In this document: piece after piece, positions 9,304 through 17,651 of the stretch
Position numbering within the stretch: position 1 is the first letter of the stretch
Layout: each line of letters begins with the position of its first letter
Position numbers and translations under genes: made by a program
Notes under the pieces: generated by a model
What the model was told of the DNA's origin: nothing
What the model saw: the letters and a program-made list of their open reading frames with translations, nothing else
The model's database searches: none
Origin: Sideroxyarcus emersonii
GTDB lineage: Bacteria > Pseudomonadota > Gammaproteobacteria > Burkholderiales > Gallionellaceae
Direction of reading: 5' to 3'
NCBI RefSeq assembly: GCF_021654335.1
Contig: NZ_AP023423.1
Location: 1,024,001 to 1,088,000 of the forward strand
DNA length: 64,000 nt

Positions 9304-10581
9304 CTAATGCCGTACCAATTCTGCGACAATTGCGTCGCAGATGATCTTGATTTGCTTTTCGGTCATCGGCGGAAATGTGCAGATTCCGCCCGGCGAGCAG
9401 GTCGCGTAGCTCTGTGCCGTTGCCTTGTATTGCCTCCTGATGAGCAGCGTTTTGTCGGGCAATTTATAAAAATCTACATCGGCATCAATGTACGGGCTCC
9501 CGCTCATCACTCCCACCCAGTAGTATCTTTCCTGACTGATATAGCGAAAATCGTTGATGGTGACGACAGCGAGCACTGCCGATTGCAAGGAAGCGGTGGC
9601 AGAGGAGTCGCTGATACTGACCTCAAGACCGCGAGAGGCGGCGGAGGCGGCAATCGTGTTGTTCCATTCGGTGCGAAAGCGCTCCCAATCCTTGGCCTTG
9701 GATTGGTTGCTGCCTTGAACGACGAACACGAGATGTTTTGCGGTTCCCGGTTCGACGTTTATCCTTGGGCCATTGCAGGGCGACGTCTGGAAGTCGGATT
9801 CGCACCCGGCGCGCGAAACAGATTCGAGTGCGATGCTCACTGCCTTTGCATTGCGCGCATCGTCGGTGAAGAGATCTTCGCTGGGAACTGGTATTAATGC
9901 GTTCCCGGTGATCTTGCTTAAGACCTGAATTCCACCCTGGTTCGCGTACATTTTTTGCCCGGACGCGTCTTCAATCGAGACTGCCAGCGAATACGCCTTG
10001 ATCGTGCCTTCTTCATGTGGCCCTTCGAGCAGGTACATATGTGGTTCGTTCACGAACTTGAGAACGCCTTTTCCTACCAGGCCGACGGCAGACTGGACCG
10101 TTTCCGTTATGCCATCCCAGGTGGCCCATTGGTCATGCCAGGGCGCATCGACCGGCTGGATGCGGGGGAAGAGCACCGCGTCAATGTTGAATTTCTTGAC
10201 CAATCCATCGCGCGTGGCCTTGAGTACCGCATCATACTTCGCATCGTCCTGCTTCCCGGTATAGGCATCGAAATATCCACCCTGCCTGGTTTTTTCCTGC
10301 TCGAATAGTGCTGAGTATTCGTATGAAGGCACGACTTTGTATCCGGCATCACGCAACATACCCGCGATTAACGGCTCGAATTTTTCCGCGACCGGCGCGG
10401 AATTTGTCAGCTCTTCAGGGGCAGCTAACGGCGCGATGGCGATGGTTCTGACCCGGGCATAGAACTCGTCGTGCGCTAGCGTGAAATGGCTGGGCGCCTC
10501 AGGAGGGTCGATGGCGCAGCCGCCTGCCAGTAGAGCAAGCAATAAGGCCGCAATGGATGTTCGCTGGCGCCGCATTTTCAT
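9304..10581 (-). CDS. Predicted lipoprotein of unknown function
   Basis: 425 residues. A signal peptide with lipobox (ALLLALLAGGC, Cys about residue 22) predicts attachment to a membrane, probably the outer membrane. The following region (RVRTIAIAPL) resembles the opening of periplasmic lipoproteins that assemble around a GNA1162/DUF799-like or CsgG-like fold, but I cannot assign a family. Four cysteines occur in the mature part (AGCESDFQTSPC and ATCSPGGIC), possibly disulphides. ATG 10581 was taken; an in-frame ATG two codons later (10575) also keeps the signal peptide. Confidence 0.75.
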   Translation of the reverse strand: MKMRRQRTSIAALLLALLAGGCAIDPPEAPSHFTLAHDEFYARVRTIAIAPLAAPEELTNSAPVAEKFEPLIAGMLRDAGYKVVPSYEYSALFEQEKTRQGGYFDAYTGKQDDAKYDAVLKATRDGLVKKFNIDAVLFPRIQPVDAPWHDQWATWDGITETVQSAVGLVGKGVLKFVNEPHMYLLEGPHEEGTIKAYSLAVSIEDASGQKMYANQGGIQVLSKITGNALIPVPSEDLFTDDARNAKAVSIALESVSRAGCESDFQTSPCNGPRINVEPGTAKHLVFVVQGSNQSKAKDWERFRTEWNNTIAASAASRGLEVSISDSSATASLQSAVLAVVTINDFRYISQERYYWVGVMSGSPYIDADVDFYKLPDKTLLIRRQYKATAQSYATCSPGGICTFPPMTEKQIKIICDAIVAELVRH

Positions 10582-10997
10582 TTACTTTCAGAGCACCCCA
10601 TCAATTCATGCATCACATCTTCCCGCGGCATTATGTTACAGCACATTGGAAGAGCGGTGATCGGGTATGGCAGGATCGCATTCCCGAATTTTCCACTACA
10701 AAGCCAGCCTGATTTTTGAACGCAAGTTTTGAAGTTTGATCCCCCTTTTCTTAACTGCGATGTAATGCGCATTAGGTCGCAGCTGCACTCGTTCGGGTGC
10801 CCACCCTGGCTGGAAATTTCGGCTCCTGAGACTGCACCCGATTTCATGTTAATCTTTTTATAATTAAATGATTTTCCCCTGCGCGCTGGATGGGGGATCG
10901 CGTGGGCGGAAGGCCTGTATTCATGCGAGGTAAGGGCATAATAGTATGTGGTAGTTGAAGCACATTTCATGGATTGCTGACTTCAAGGAGCTGAAGC
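10582..10997. other. Intergenic region, AT-rich in the middle
   Basis: 416 nt between the divergent lipoprotein gene and the small gene at 10998. It contains an AT-rich patch around 10850-10875 (TTTTTATAATTAAATG) and a CATAAT at 10937-10942 that could be a -10 box for the rightward genes. No clear -35 box was found. A 130-codon minus-strand frame across it looks like chance. Confidence 0.4.
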
Positions 10998-11186
10998 ATG
11001 CCTAAAGCAGTTGAGCCTGTTACTGCCCGCAAACTCTTTGCCTATCTCAAGGAACAGTTCGACTCGGCTGCCCGATCGGTGCATGTGGATCGTTTGCCAG
11101 GTGGGGGATGGGTCTCCATGGTGGGCATCAGTGCTGCTTTGCCATGCATTGCTTCCGGTATTTTTTTGAGGTCATTGGTATCATGA
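10998..11186 (+). CDS. Hypothetical 62-residue protein, coupled to the response regulator
   Basis: Small frame with a good ribosome site (CAAGGAGCTGAAGC before ATG). Its TGA overlaps the ATG of the next gene (ATGA), the usual arrangement for translational coupling. The N-terminal half is charged (VTARKLFAYLKEQFDSAARSVHV), the C-terminal half mildly hydrophobic. No family is recognised. It may be a leader that controls the downstream regulator rather than a functional protein. Confidence 0.5.
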   Translation: MPKAVEPVTARKLFAYLKEQFDSAARSVHVDRLPGGGWVSMVGISAALPCIASGIFLRSLVS

Positions 11187-11860
11187 ATATTCATGGCAGG
11201 GTATTCATCGTGGATGACGACGCAGATGTGCGTGACGCACTTACTGTACTGCTCGAAACCGCAGGTTATTCTGTCGCCGCGTTTTCGTGTGCAGAGGATT
11301 TTCTCAGCCTGTGTATTCCGAATTGCGCGGAATGTCCTTTTGTCGATAAAAGCAGCCCCATCGTACCTGCTGCGGTAAACCAGTGTGCCGGATGCATGAT
11401 TGTCGATGTCAGCATGCCTGGCATAAGCGGGCCGATGCTCCAGCATGAATTGCATCAGCGCGGCGTGCAGCTTCCCGTTATCTTCCTTTCCGGACATGGC
11501 ACCATCCAGACAACGGTGAGTACCATCAAGGCCGGAGCGATAGACTTCCTGACCAAGCCCGTGAAGGGTTCAATATTGCTCGATCGGGTAAAAGAGGCCT
11601 TGCAGCAAAGTGCGCAAATAAAGAAGCAGTCGGCAGAATATCGTATCGTGATTTCTCGCTTTGCATCGCTTACGGAACGCGAGAAGGAGGTGATGCTGCT
11701 GGCGGTGGCAGGGCTTACCAGCAAGGAAATCGCCCAGCGGCTTGCCATCAGTTTTCGTACTGTCGAAATTCATCGGGCTCATGTCATGCATAAGATGGAG
11801 GCCACGAATCTGCTCGAACTTGCACGTATAGTGCAGATCGCCCAATCGCAACAGAACTGA
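11183..11860 (+). CDS. FixJ/NarL-type response regulator with cysteine-rich receiver insert
   Basis: 225 residues: receiver domain (about 5-145) followed by a LuxR-type DNA-binding domain (about 160-222, LTEREKEVMLLAVAGLTSKEIAQ with the HTH). Acidic pocket D11-D13, phospho-acceptor D75 in IVDVSMPG, T/S switch region FLSGHG, and lysine in FLTKPVKG. Unusual: about 20-25 extra residues before the acceptor strand carry cysteines at 44, 48, 51, 68 and 71 (CxxxCxxC and CxxC), plus C36. The start at 11183 overlaps the stop of the upstream small gene. No histidine kinase is adjacent, so the partner is unknown. Confidence 0.88.
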   Translation: MNIHGRVFIVDDDADVRDALTVLLETAGYSVAAFSCAEDFLSLCIPNCAECPFVDKSSPIVPAAVNQCAGCMIVDVSMPGISGPMLQHELHQRGVQLPVIFLSGHGTIQTTVSTIKAGAIDFLTKPVKGSILLDRVKEALQQSAQIKKQSAEYRIVISRFASLTEREKEVMLLAVAGLTSKEIAQRLAISFRTVEIHRAHVMHKMEATNLLELARIVQIAQSQQN

Positions 11861-11942
11861 TGGTTGGTAAGTACTCGTACGGATTTTCCGTTCAGGGTGC
11901 TCGATGCTACTTTCCGGCACTGCTGTTTCTGGGGAGGTGATT

Positions 11943-12557
11943 ATGGACTGTTTTAGCGAGGGGCGTCGCGGCAAGAGCTTGTTCGAAGCCATTCTCGCAC
12001 GACGCAGCGTGCGTGCTTATGCTCCGCAATCTTTGCCCCGTACGACCATCGAAACGCTGCTCGAAGCCGCCGTGCATGCACCAACAGCGATGCTTCAAGA
12101 ACCATGGGCATTTGTTGTAGTGCAGGACACGCGATTGCTGAAGCAAATCTCCGATGCTGTTCTGGCAGGAGTCCTTGACGATGCACATCGTCCTGACGCG
12201 TATGGTTCAAATTATCCTATTGGCAGTGTGACGAAGCCTGATATGGATGTTTTCCATGGCGCGGGAACGTTGATCGTGATTTGCGCCAAGCCTTCGGCGC
12301 CATTTGTAACTGCCGATTGCTGGCTTGCGGCTGAGAACCTGATGTTGGCGGCTTGCGAAATGGGATTGGGCAGTTGTGTCATCGGTTCGTCCGTTGTTAC
12401 CTTGAATGGCTACAGGGTCAAGACGGAGCTGCTTGATGTCCCAAGCGAGTACTCGGTGATTGCGCCGATCATCGTCGGCGTGCCCAGTGGAGAAATTCCT
12501 GCCGCCGTGCCAAGAAAGCCCCCTTTAGTGTTGGCCTGGAAGGCACGGGCATCATAG
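11943..12557 (+). CDS. Nitroreductase family flavoprotein
   Basis: 204 residues, FMN-dependent NADH/NADPH oxidoreductase fold. The family start FEAILARRSVRAYAPQSLPRTTIETLLEAAVHAPTA carries the RRSVR motif that contacts FMN phosphate; AAENLMLAACEMGLGSCVIG matches the dimer/FMN-binding helix. The ATG at 11943 follows a strong GGGGAGGTGATT; the frame is open farther upstream but without a better site. The natural substrate cannot be told from sequence. Confidence 0.9.
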   Translation: MDCFSEGRRGKSLFEAILARRSVRAYAPQSLPRTTIETLLEAAVHAPTAMLQEPWAFVVVQDTRLLKQISDAVLAGVLDDAHRPDAYGSNYPIGSVTKPDMDVFHGAGTLIVICAKPSAPFVTADCWLAAENLMLAACEMGLGSCVIGSSVVTLNGYRVKTELLDVPSEYSVIAPIIVGVPSGEIPAAVPRKPPLVLAWKARAS

Positions 12558-12635
12558 GCAATGTGTTTTGGTTAATGGGCAGGATAGATGCGGCGACCTT
12601 CGCACAGCGGTCGCTGGAATGCCATCAAGTGCCGA

Positions 12636-12764
12636 TCACACAAAGAAGGAAGCGATGACGATCAGCAGAAACAGGGTGGCCAGTACGACAATCAGTTTCT
12701 TCAGGGACTTTTCGGATTGTTTCTTGTGTTGCGTATACAGCTCTTCATTAAGATTGTCTGGCAA
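12636..12764 (-). CDS. Predicted 42-residue tail-anchored membrane micro-protein (TTG start)
   Basis: Translation from TTG 12764 gives a hydrophilic, charged N-terminal half (about residues 2-22) and one C-terminal membrane helix (LIVVLATLFLLIVIASFFV) ending at the stop. A near-perfect ribosome site GAGGAG lies 6 nt before the TTG. A longer reading from ATG 12926 exists but lacks such a site. No family recognised. It converges with the nitroreductase gene. Confidence 0.5.
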   Translation of the reverse strand: MPDNLNEELYTQHKKQSEKSLKKLIVVLATLFLLIVIASFFV

Positions 12765-12767
12765 GAT

Positions 12768-13242
12768 CGACTCCTCGGGTGGTATCTGGTTTGAATGTAA
12801 TGCGGGTGTGTACTGATGCGTACTTGTTATCGTTTTCAAGATTCCAACGTTTGCAGTATCGCATGTTATGCATTGTGCGGAGTCCGACTTGTTGGGGCCG
12901 GGAAAGTTTCCGGCAGATTGCTTCAAATGAGGGATGGTTTCCTGAATAAATTTTTATAGACGAGTGAAGACGCTCCAGATGCATGGCCGTTGGAAGTTCC
13001 CGGTTTGAAACGACTGCACTGTGCTTCATGCTTCATTTCGGCTTGGCGGAAATGAAGCCAAATTCAAGACTGGTGATTCCCAGAACTTCGTTGTTCCCTT
13101 CGAGTTATCAAAGCGATAGCGCTTGACTTATTTGCTTGGTTATGGCAGGGTTTGATTACATTTCTGCTGCTCGGGGTGGAAGTGGCGGTCCGTAAAGCTG
13201 GGGCCGTTTCTCGAGCCAACTGTGGTCACAGGAGGTTCAATC
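12768..13242. other. Intergenic region
   Basis: About 475 nt between the minus-strand micro-protein and the plus-strand micro-protein at 13243. I see no credible gene. A TTGACT at 13123-13128 is a possible -35 box for the downstream gene, but no well-placed -10 was found. Confidence 0.4.
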
Positions 13243-13362
13243 ATGGATATGACATTCAAATCTAATCACGGCAGGGGCAACTTGTCGGATGACGATAGAT
13301 TCTATGCAGAGCTTGGGGCGTTGGCACTCGCCTCGTTGCTGTTGGTCGTCGCGCTGGGCTAA
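13243..13362 (+). CDS. Predicted 39-residue membrane micro-protein
   Basis: Short frame with an excellent ribosome site (CAGGAGGTTCAATC before ATG). The N-terminal half is hydrophilic with an acidic patch (NLSDDDRFYAEL) and the C-terminus is a hydrophobic helix (GALALASLLLVVALG). A strong intrinsic terminator begins 34 nt after the stop. This matches the layout of the micro-protein units at 18.7 and 44.5 kb, although sequence similarity to them is weak. Function unknown. Confidence 0.65.
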   Translation: MDMTFKSNHGRGNLSDDDRFYAELGALALASLLLVVALG

Positions 13363-13396
13363 ATCGAAGCGTCGGCTTATGCCAACTTGATTGGCA

Positions 13397-13421
13397 AAAG
13401 GGCGGTTCGGCCGCCCTTTTT
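13397..13421 (+). terminator. Intrinsic terminator of the 39-residue micro-protein gene
   Basis: Stem AAAGGGCGG / CCGCCCTTT with a TTCGG loop, followed by a T-rich run. Strong rho-independent terminator. Confidence 0.85.
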
Positions 13422-13751
13422 ATTCTTGCCGCCGCAGCAAGTTTAAGATGCCGGATCGATAAGACACTCAAAAAGAGATTGTGCGGATCAAAGGATGGCG
13501 CGGTTCACTTGGCATTGTTTGTTTTGAGGACTTGTCTTTGAAGACATCAGTAGTGTGTATGTAAGTGTGGCTATTTTGCATAACAGTGTTTTCACGTTCT
13601 GTTCGCGTTGTCTTTACGGAGGCGTTGTTACGATGTGAGTGCATCAAGCTGTCCAGAAATGCAACGTCTCCTCCTTAGATATTCTTAAGGATAAGTAGAC
13701 AGGGAAGATAAGTAGTTTTCACATTTAAACTCACCGCAACGGGGGAAATAT
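13422..13751. other. Upstream region of the cytochrome c gene
   Basis: About 330 nt without a credible gene. It presumably holds the promoter of the cytochrome gene; I could not place a convincing -35/-10 pair. Confidence 0.4.
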
Positions 13752-14129
13752 ATGAAGTCGATTATCGTAAGCATGACAGTAGTTGCAGGAATGATGGTTG
13801 CAGGTAGCGCAATGGCGGTCGATATGCCGCCACTGGCAAAGAAGAATAACTGTGTTGCTTGCCACGCAATCGACCACAAGGTGGTGGGGCCGGCTTGGAT
13901 GGATGTGTCGAAAAAGTACAAGGGCGCAACCAAGTACAAATATTCGAATAACGGTTCCAACGCACCTGATGCCAAGGAGTATCCGCTGGTTGAGGGCCTG
14001 ATGATGAAGGTTTCCAAGGGCGGACATGGTAACTGGGGTTCCGCTGCGATGGTTCCCAATGATCCGGCTGGGACGAAACAAGGCGAGATCAAGGAGTTGG
14101 TTGAATTCGTACTCGGCTTGGCCAAGTAA
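13752..14129 (+). CDS. Class I cytochrome c (c-551/c8 type), periplasmic
   Basis: 125 residues with a cleavable signal peptide (residues 1-22, ending AGSAMA) and one haem site CVACH (C34, C37, H38). The likely axial methionine lies in the C-terminal third (GLMMKVSKGGHGNWGSAAMVPN). Small soluble electron carrier, likely feeding a terminal oxidase or reductase in the periplasm. GGGGGAAATAT precedes the ATG. Monocistronic, followed by a strong terminator. Confidence 0.92.
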   Translation: MKSIIVSMTVVAGMMVAGSAMAVDMPPLAKKNNCVACHAIDHKVVGPAWMDVSKKYKGATKYKYSNNGSNAPDAKEYPLVEGLMMKVSKGGHGNWGSAAMVPNDPAGTKQGEIKELVEFVLGLAK

Positions 14130-14146
14130 CTCGGGGCTACCTCCAG

Positions 14147-14173
14147 AAAAAGCCGACGCAAGTCGGCTTTTTT
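14147..14173 (+). terminator. Intrinsic terminator of the cytochrome c gene
   Basis: Stem AAAAAGCCGAC / GTCGGCTTTTT with a GCAA tetraloop and T-tract. The flanking A-run also makes it usable for the converging FecR-domain gene. Confidence 0.88.
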
Positions 14174-14211
14174 ATTGTTAAAAGGTTGTGTCGATGCCGC
14201 TGCTTTTCCCG

Positions 14212-15225
14212 TTATTCGCGCCTCATTTTCATATGTTGGTTCCGTTCCGCGGCGTGTCTGTTTTTCTCTCCAGGGTAGATATCGTTTTGCCTGTTTTCCC
14301 TGCGTTGCATGTTGTGCGTGCCTTTCCCTCTCTGCAGTGCTTGGCGGTTTTCCCACGCTGTCTCCGCACGATGTGCCTGCGGCTGTCGTGCCTGTTCATA
14401 GTGCTGAGCGCGAAGTTCGCGGCGGTGTTCTGCCTTCTGTTCGCGTTGCTGGTTGCGGATATTCATTCCCGATTCATTGGCTGACCTGCGATTACCCTGG
14501 AGAGATTTCACCCGGTTGATTCGTTCTTCCCGCATCTGATTGAGTCGACCGCGTAATATGTCCTTGCGCTGCTGGATGCGGTCTTCAATTTTCAATCTGC
14601 GATCCGACAAAAAATGCGGCCGTTGGGCTAAAAAGAACGGCGGGGCAGGTCTTTCCCTGGAGGCGAACGCGAATTTGCCGGGAGTTACTTCGGCACTGCC
14701 TTGAGGGGTCTTCATGACGGTGACGCCTTCGTTGACGTTGTCATAGGTGCCGGGTTCATCGCCGTTTCCCTTCTCGATCACGGTGGTTTCATGATCGGTT
14801 CCGCGGACGCCGATGGTGGCAGTAGGGGTGGTGATGCGATAGGCAGAATTGTCGAACTTGCCTATCCAGCCCGTAATCGACCGAATAGTGCCTTTGAGTA
14901 ATGACATGAAGATCTTGTCCGCGGCACCGCCATCGGCCTTATATTCGTCTACGCGAAATACGGTATTGGGGCGCACGGCGATGATGCCACCGTCCTCTGT
15001 GACAAGGTGCACTTCGCCGTCTGCCTCGGAGTTGATGCTTTGGCCTTCATAGATGTTCATGCCGATCGCAATGGAGGTGGCCTGACCGGCTTGGTCGATC
15101 AGGCTGGCACTGCCGGAGAGCGCGTCTACGGTGCCAAATAACTCTGCAGCACAAACGGCGGGGCTGAGTATCAGCAATATCAGTAATCCGGACAGGTTTT
15201 TCAAGATGTTTCCTTGCGTGATCAT
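14212..15225 (-). CDS. FecR-domain secreted protein with Arg/Gln-rich tail
   Basis: 337 residues. Signal peptide (about 1-27, LSPAVCA), then a FecR-like domain (about 50-165) with AVRPNTVFRV, ITTPTATIGVRGTDHE and VNEGVTVM. The last ~135 residues are highly basic and hydrophilic, rich in Arg, Gln, Asn and His, likely helical or disordered. Proteins of this type (FecR without a membrane sensor helix) are exported and often unlinked to iron uptake. The start has GAGGGAGGCC upstream. Same strand and order as b561 and yceI, so it may belong to that operon. Confidence 0.85.
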   Translation of the reverse strand: MITQGNILKNLSGLLILLILSPAVCAAELFGTVDALSGSASLIDQAGQATSIAIGMNIYEGQSINSEADGEVHLVTEDGGIIAVRPNTVFRVDEYKADGGAADKIFMSLLKGTIRSITGWIGKFDNSAYRITTPTATIGVRGTDHETTVIEKGNGDEPGTYDNVNEGVTVMKTPQGSAEVTPGKFAFASRERPAPPFFLAQRPHFLSDRRLKIEDRIQQRKDILRGRLNQMREERINRVKSLQGNRRSANESGMNIRNQQREQKAEHRRELRAQHYEQARQPQAHRAETAWENRQALQRGKGTHNMQRRENRQNDIYPGEKNRHAAERNQHMKMRRE

Positions 15226-15296
15226 TAATGGCCTCCCTCATGACCGGATTATTCTACTTGAGAGCGGGCCAACTATCCTGGCCCTGCTGGGCAGGC

Positions 15297-15860
15297 TCAG
15301 TCCTTGTCAGCCTCGATCGGGGAGTAGAGCCTGACTTCGTCGCCGATCATGGGAACGAATTTTGCCATGCCGAATTGAGTGCGCGAGATGGTGGCGGATA
15401 TGTCCGCGCCGCAATGCATCTTCCGCGTGAGGGGGAAAGGCGAGCAATGAAAATTGTCGACGTGCAGAGTAAGCGGACGCGTTGTGCCGAGCAGGGTGAA
15501 TTTCCCTTCAGCACCGACGACCTTGTCGCCGTCGAAGATCAGAGTGTCCGAGATGAAACGGATAGTCGGGTATTGCACGACGTGGAAAAACTCCTCCCCC
15601 TTCATGCGTTCGTTCCATCTGGCGAAACCCATGTCCAGAGAGTCCGTCTCTATGGTGATATCGACGCTGCCCTTCCTGGCGGCCATATCCAGGGAGATCT
15701 TGCCGCTGGACTTGTTGAAGCGTCCGCGCTGGGTCGAGTAACCGAGGTGGTTGATCTCGAATGCCGGCCAGGTGTGCGTGGGGTCGATGGTGTAGGTGTC
15801 GGCTGCGTATGACGGGGTGACGAACAGGAGGGCGAGCAGCATGTTCAACGATTTGTTCAT
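15297..15860 (-). CDS. YceI family periplasmic lipid-binding protein
   Basis: 187 residues with signal peptide (MNKSLNMLLALLFVTPSYA). The lipocalin-like YceI fold is indicated by YTIDPTHTWPAFEINHLGYS at the mature N-terminus, then FEG/GKFTLLGTTRPLTL and HCGADISATISRTQFGM. Family members bind isoprenoid-type ligands. The start at 15860 was chosen for the signal peptide and the GGAGAAG site. It follows the b561 gene by 49 nt on the same strand, a pairing seen widely in proteobacteria. Confidence 0.92.
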   Translation of the reverse strand: MNKSLNMLLALLFVTPSYAADTYTIDPTHTWPAFEINHLGYSTQRGRFNKSSGKISLDMAARKGSVDITIETDSLDMGFARWNERMKGEEFFHVVQYPTIRFISDTLIFDGDKVVGAEGKFTLLGTTRPLTLHVDNFHCSPFPLTRKMHCGADISATISRTQFGMAKFVPMIGDEVRLYSPIEADKD

Positions 15861-15909
15861 GACACTTCTCCGTATGAATGTTGATGACGATCCGCAAAGG
15901 GTCGCGCGC

Positions 15910-16452
15910 CTACTTCCTTGGAGCGAGGAAGGGCAGCATGCGTGCAAGCACATCATCCCGCTCGATGAAGTGGTGCTTCAGTGCTGCCCCGGCATGGGCG
16001 AACACCAGGCCGAGCATGAGGAAATTGAGCATTTCATGAACCTCCTGCAATGTGTTGCCGAGTTCCTTGTCCTTGCCGACCAGATCCGGCAGCGGCAGCA
16101 CGCCGAACCAGACGGTCTGAAATCCCTTTGCCGAACTCATCAGCCAGCCGCTGACGGGAATGAGGCAAATCAGGGCATACAGTGCGAAATGCATCCCGCG
16201 TGCAACGGACTTCTCCCAGTTTGCCATGCTGCCGGGCAGGGCTGGCGGCCGATGACCGAGGCGCCAGGACAGGCGGATAACGGCGAACAGGAAGACAGTG
16301 ACCCCAATCCACTTGTGGTAGCTGTACATGCGCAGCTTGTGCGGCGAGAGCGGCAGATCGTGCATGTAAAGCCCCAATGGGAATGCGGCAAAGATCAGCA
16401 AGGCGATCAGCCAGTGCAGGGTAATGGCGGTTCTGGTGTAATGGACGCTCAT
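15910..16452 (-). CDS. Cytochrome b561 family membrane protein
   Basis: 180 residues, four membrane helices, di-haem cytochrome b561 of the bacterial CybB type. Candidate haem histidines: TLHWLIA in helix 1, SYHKWIG in helix 2, MHFALYALICLIPVSGW in helix 3 and FAHAGAALKHHFIERD in helix 4. ATG 16452 (SVHYTRTAITLHW) gives the family start; an ATG eight codons upstream is possible. A TTGACA/TAGGAT promoter lies just upstream. Probably hands electrons from the quinone pool to periplasmic partners. Confidence 0.92.
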   Translation of the reverse strand: MSVHYTRTAITLHWLIALLIFAAFPLGLYMHDLPLSPHKLRMYSYHKWIGVTVFLFAVIRLSWRLGHRPPALPGSMANWEKSVARGMHFALYALICLIPVSGWLMSSAKGFQTVWFGVLPLPDLVGKDKELGNTLQEVHEMLNFLMLGLVFAHAGAALKHHFIERDDVLARMLPFLAPRK

Positions 16453-16490
16453 CTGGATTGCCTTGCCGGATCGCATTTATGCATGCAGGC

Positions 16491-16520
16491 ATCCTATTGA
16501 AGTGCCCCGCCATATGTCAA
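16491..16520 (-). promoter_or_regulatory. Sigma-70 type promoter of b561-yceI
   Basis: On the minus strand: TTGACA, 18-nt spacer, TAGGAT. It lies 38 nt upstream of the b561 ATG. Confidence 0.6.
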
Positions 16521-16717
16521 TCGCAGTTTTGTTGCGGGCAGCAGAGGTACCCGCCGCGTCATCACTCGATGAAACTTTTCACCACGATGCATTTCCAATC
16601 CTCGCGCCGGCATTGCGTGCGGGCTTGAAATGCCGGGATTCGCCCTCAGTTAGCTGCCGGTGCAAGGGTGGTACACTTCGCGCCGCCTAACTATCTATAC
16701 TTTGGAGTCAAAACGCA

Positions 16718-17599
16718 ATGAAACGTATATTTTTGTTTGTCTTGACCAATATCGCGGTTCTGCTGGTCATCAACATCACCTTGCGTCTGCTCGGCGTGGA
16801 CCGGGTGCTGGAGCAAAGCGGCGCGATCAATTTCAGTGCGCTGATGGTGCTATCTGCGGTGATCGGCTTTTCCGGCTCCATCATCTCGCTGCTGATGTCG
16901 AAATGGATGGCGAAAATGTCAGTCGGGGCGCAAGTGATTGAAAACCCGCAAGACCCGACCGAACGCTGGCTGGTGGATACCGTTCGCCGCCAGGCGCAGA
17001 CTGCAGGTATCGGCATGCCGGAAGTGGCAATCTACGACGCGCCGGATGTGAACGCTTTTGCCACAGGCTGGAACCGCAATAATGCACTGGTGGCGGTGAG
17101 TTCGGGCCTGCTGCACAGCATGAGCCGCGACGAGGCTGAAGCAGTACTTGGCCACGAAATATCCCATGTCGCCAACGGCGACATGGTCACGCTGGCCCTG
17201 ATTCAGGGAGTGGTCAACACGTTTGTAGTGTTCTTCTCGAAGATCGTTGGTATCCTCGTCGATCGTGTGGTGCTGAAGAACGATCCGCGCAATGGCCCGG
17301 GTATAGGGGCTTTTGTGGCCGAGATCGCCGCACAGATCGTCTTGGGCATTCTGGCCAGCATGATCGTGATGTGGTTCTCTCGCCAGCGCGAATTTCGTGC
17401 CGATGCCGGCGGTGCAAGCCTGGCTGGGCGCCAGAAGATGATTGCCGCATTGGAGCGCCTGAAGATCAATCACGAACAGGCGGCGATGCCTCAGAATATG
17501 GCTGCGATGGCGATTTCGAGCCAGGGCGGTTTCTCCAGGCTGTTCATGACGCATCCGCCGCTGGAGGAACGTATCGCGGCTTTGCGTGCCGCTCAGTAA
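16718..17599 (+). CDS. htpX: Membrane protease HtpX
   Basis: 293 residues, M48 zinc metalloprotease of the inner membrane involved in quality control of membrane proteins. The catalytic HEISH motif is at residues 146-150 and the third zinc ligand is expected in the [11 protein letters not shown] segment. Two N-terminal and two central membrane helices. Length matches E. coli HtpX. A GGTACACT box about 40 nt upstream may be its -10 region. Confidence 0.96.
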   Translation: MKRIFLFVLTNIAVLLVINITLRLLGVDRVLEQSGAINFSALMVLSAVIGFSGSIISLLMSKWMAKMSVGAQVIENPQDPTERWLVDTVRRQAQTAGIGMPEVAIYDAPDVNAFATGWNRNNALVAVSSGLLHSMSRDEAEAVLGHEISHVANGDMVTLALIQGVVNTFVVFFSKIVGILVDRVVLKNDPRNGPGIGAFVAEIAAQIVLGILASMIVMWFSRQREFRADAGGASLAGRQKMIAALERLKINHEQAAMPQNMAAMAISSQGGFSRLFMTHPPLEERIAALRAAQ

Positions 17600-17651
17600 G
17601 CGGATCTGGGGATGTGGCAGTGACGATAGCGGCGGGAGTTCCCGCCGTTAT

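Noticed and set aside
10578..10970. 130-codon minus-strand frame upstream of the lipoprotein gene
   Set aside because: No ribosome site, mixed composition, crosses a likely promoter region. Treated as non-coding.
12748..13029. 93-codon minus-strand frame
   Set aside because: No ribosome site and no recognisable pattern; overlaps the micro-protein signals at 12765-12776.
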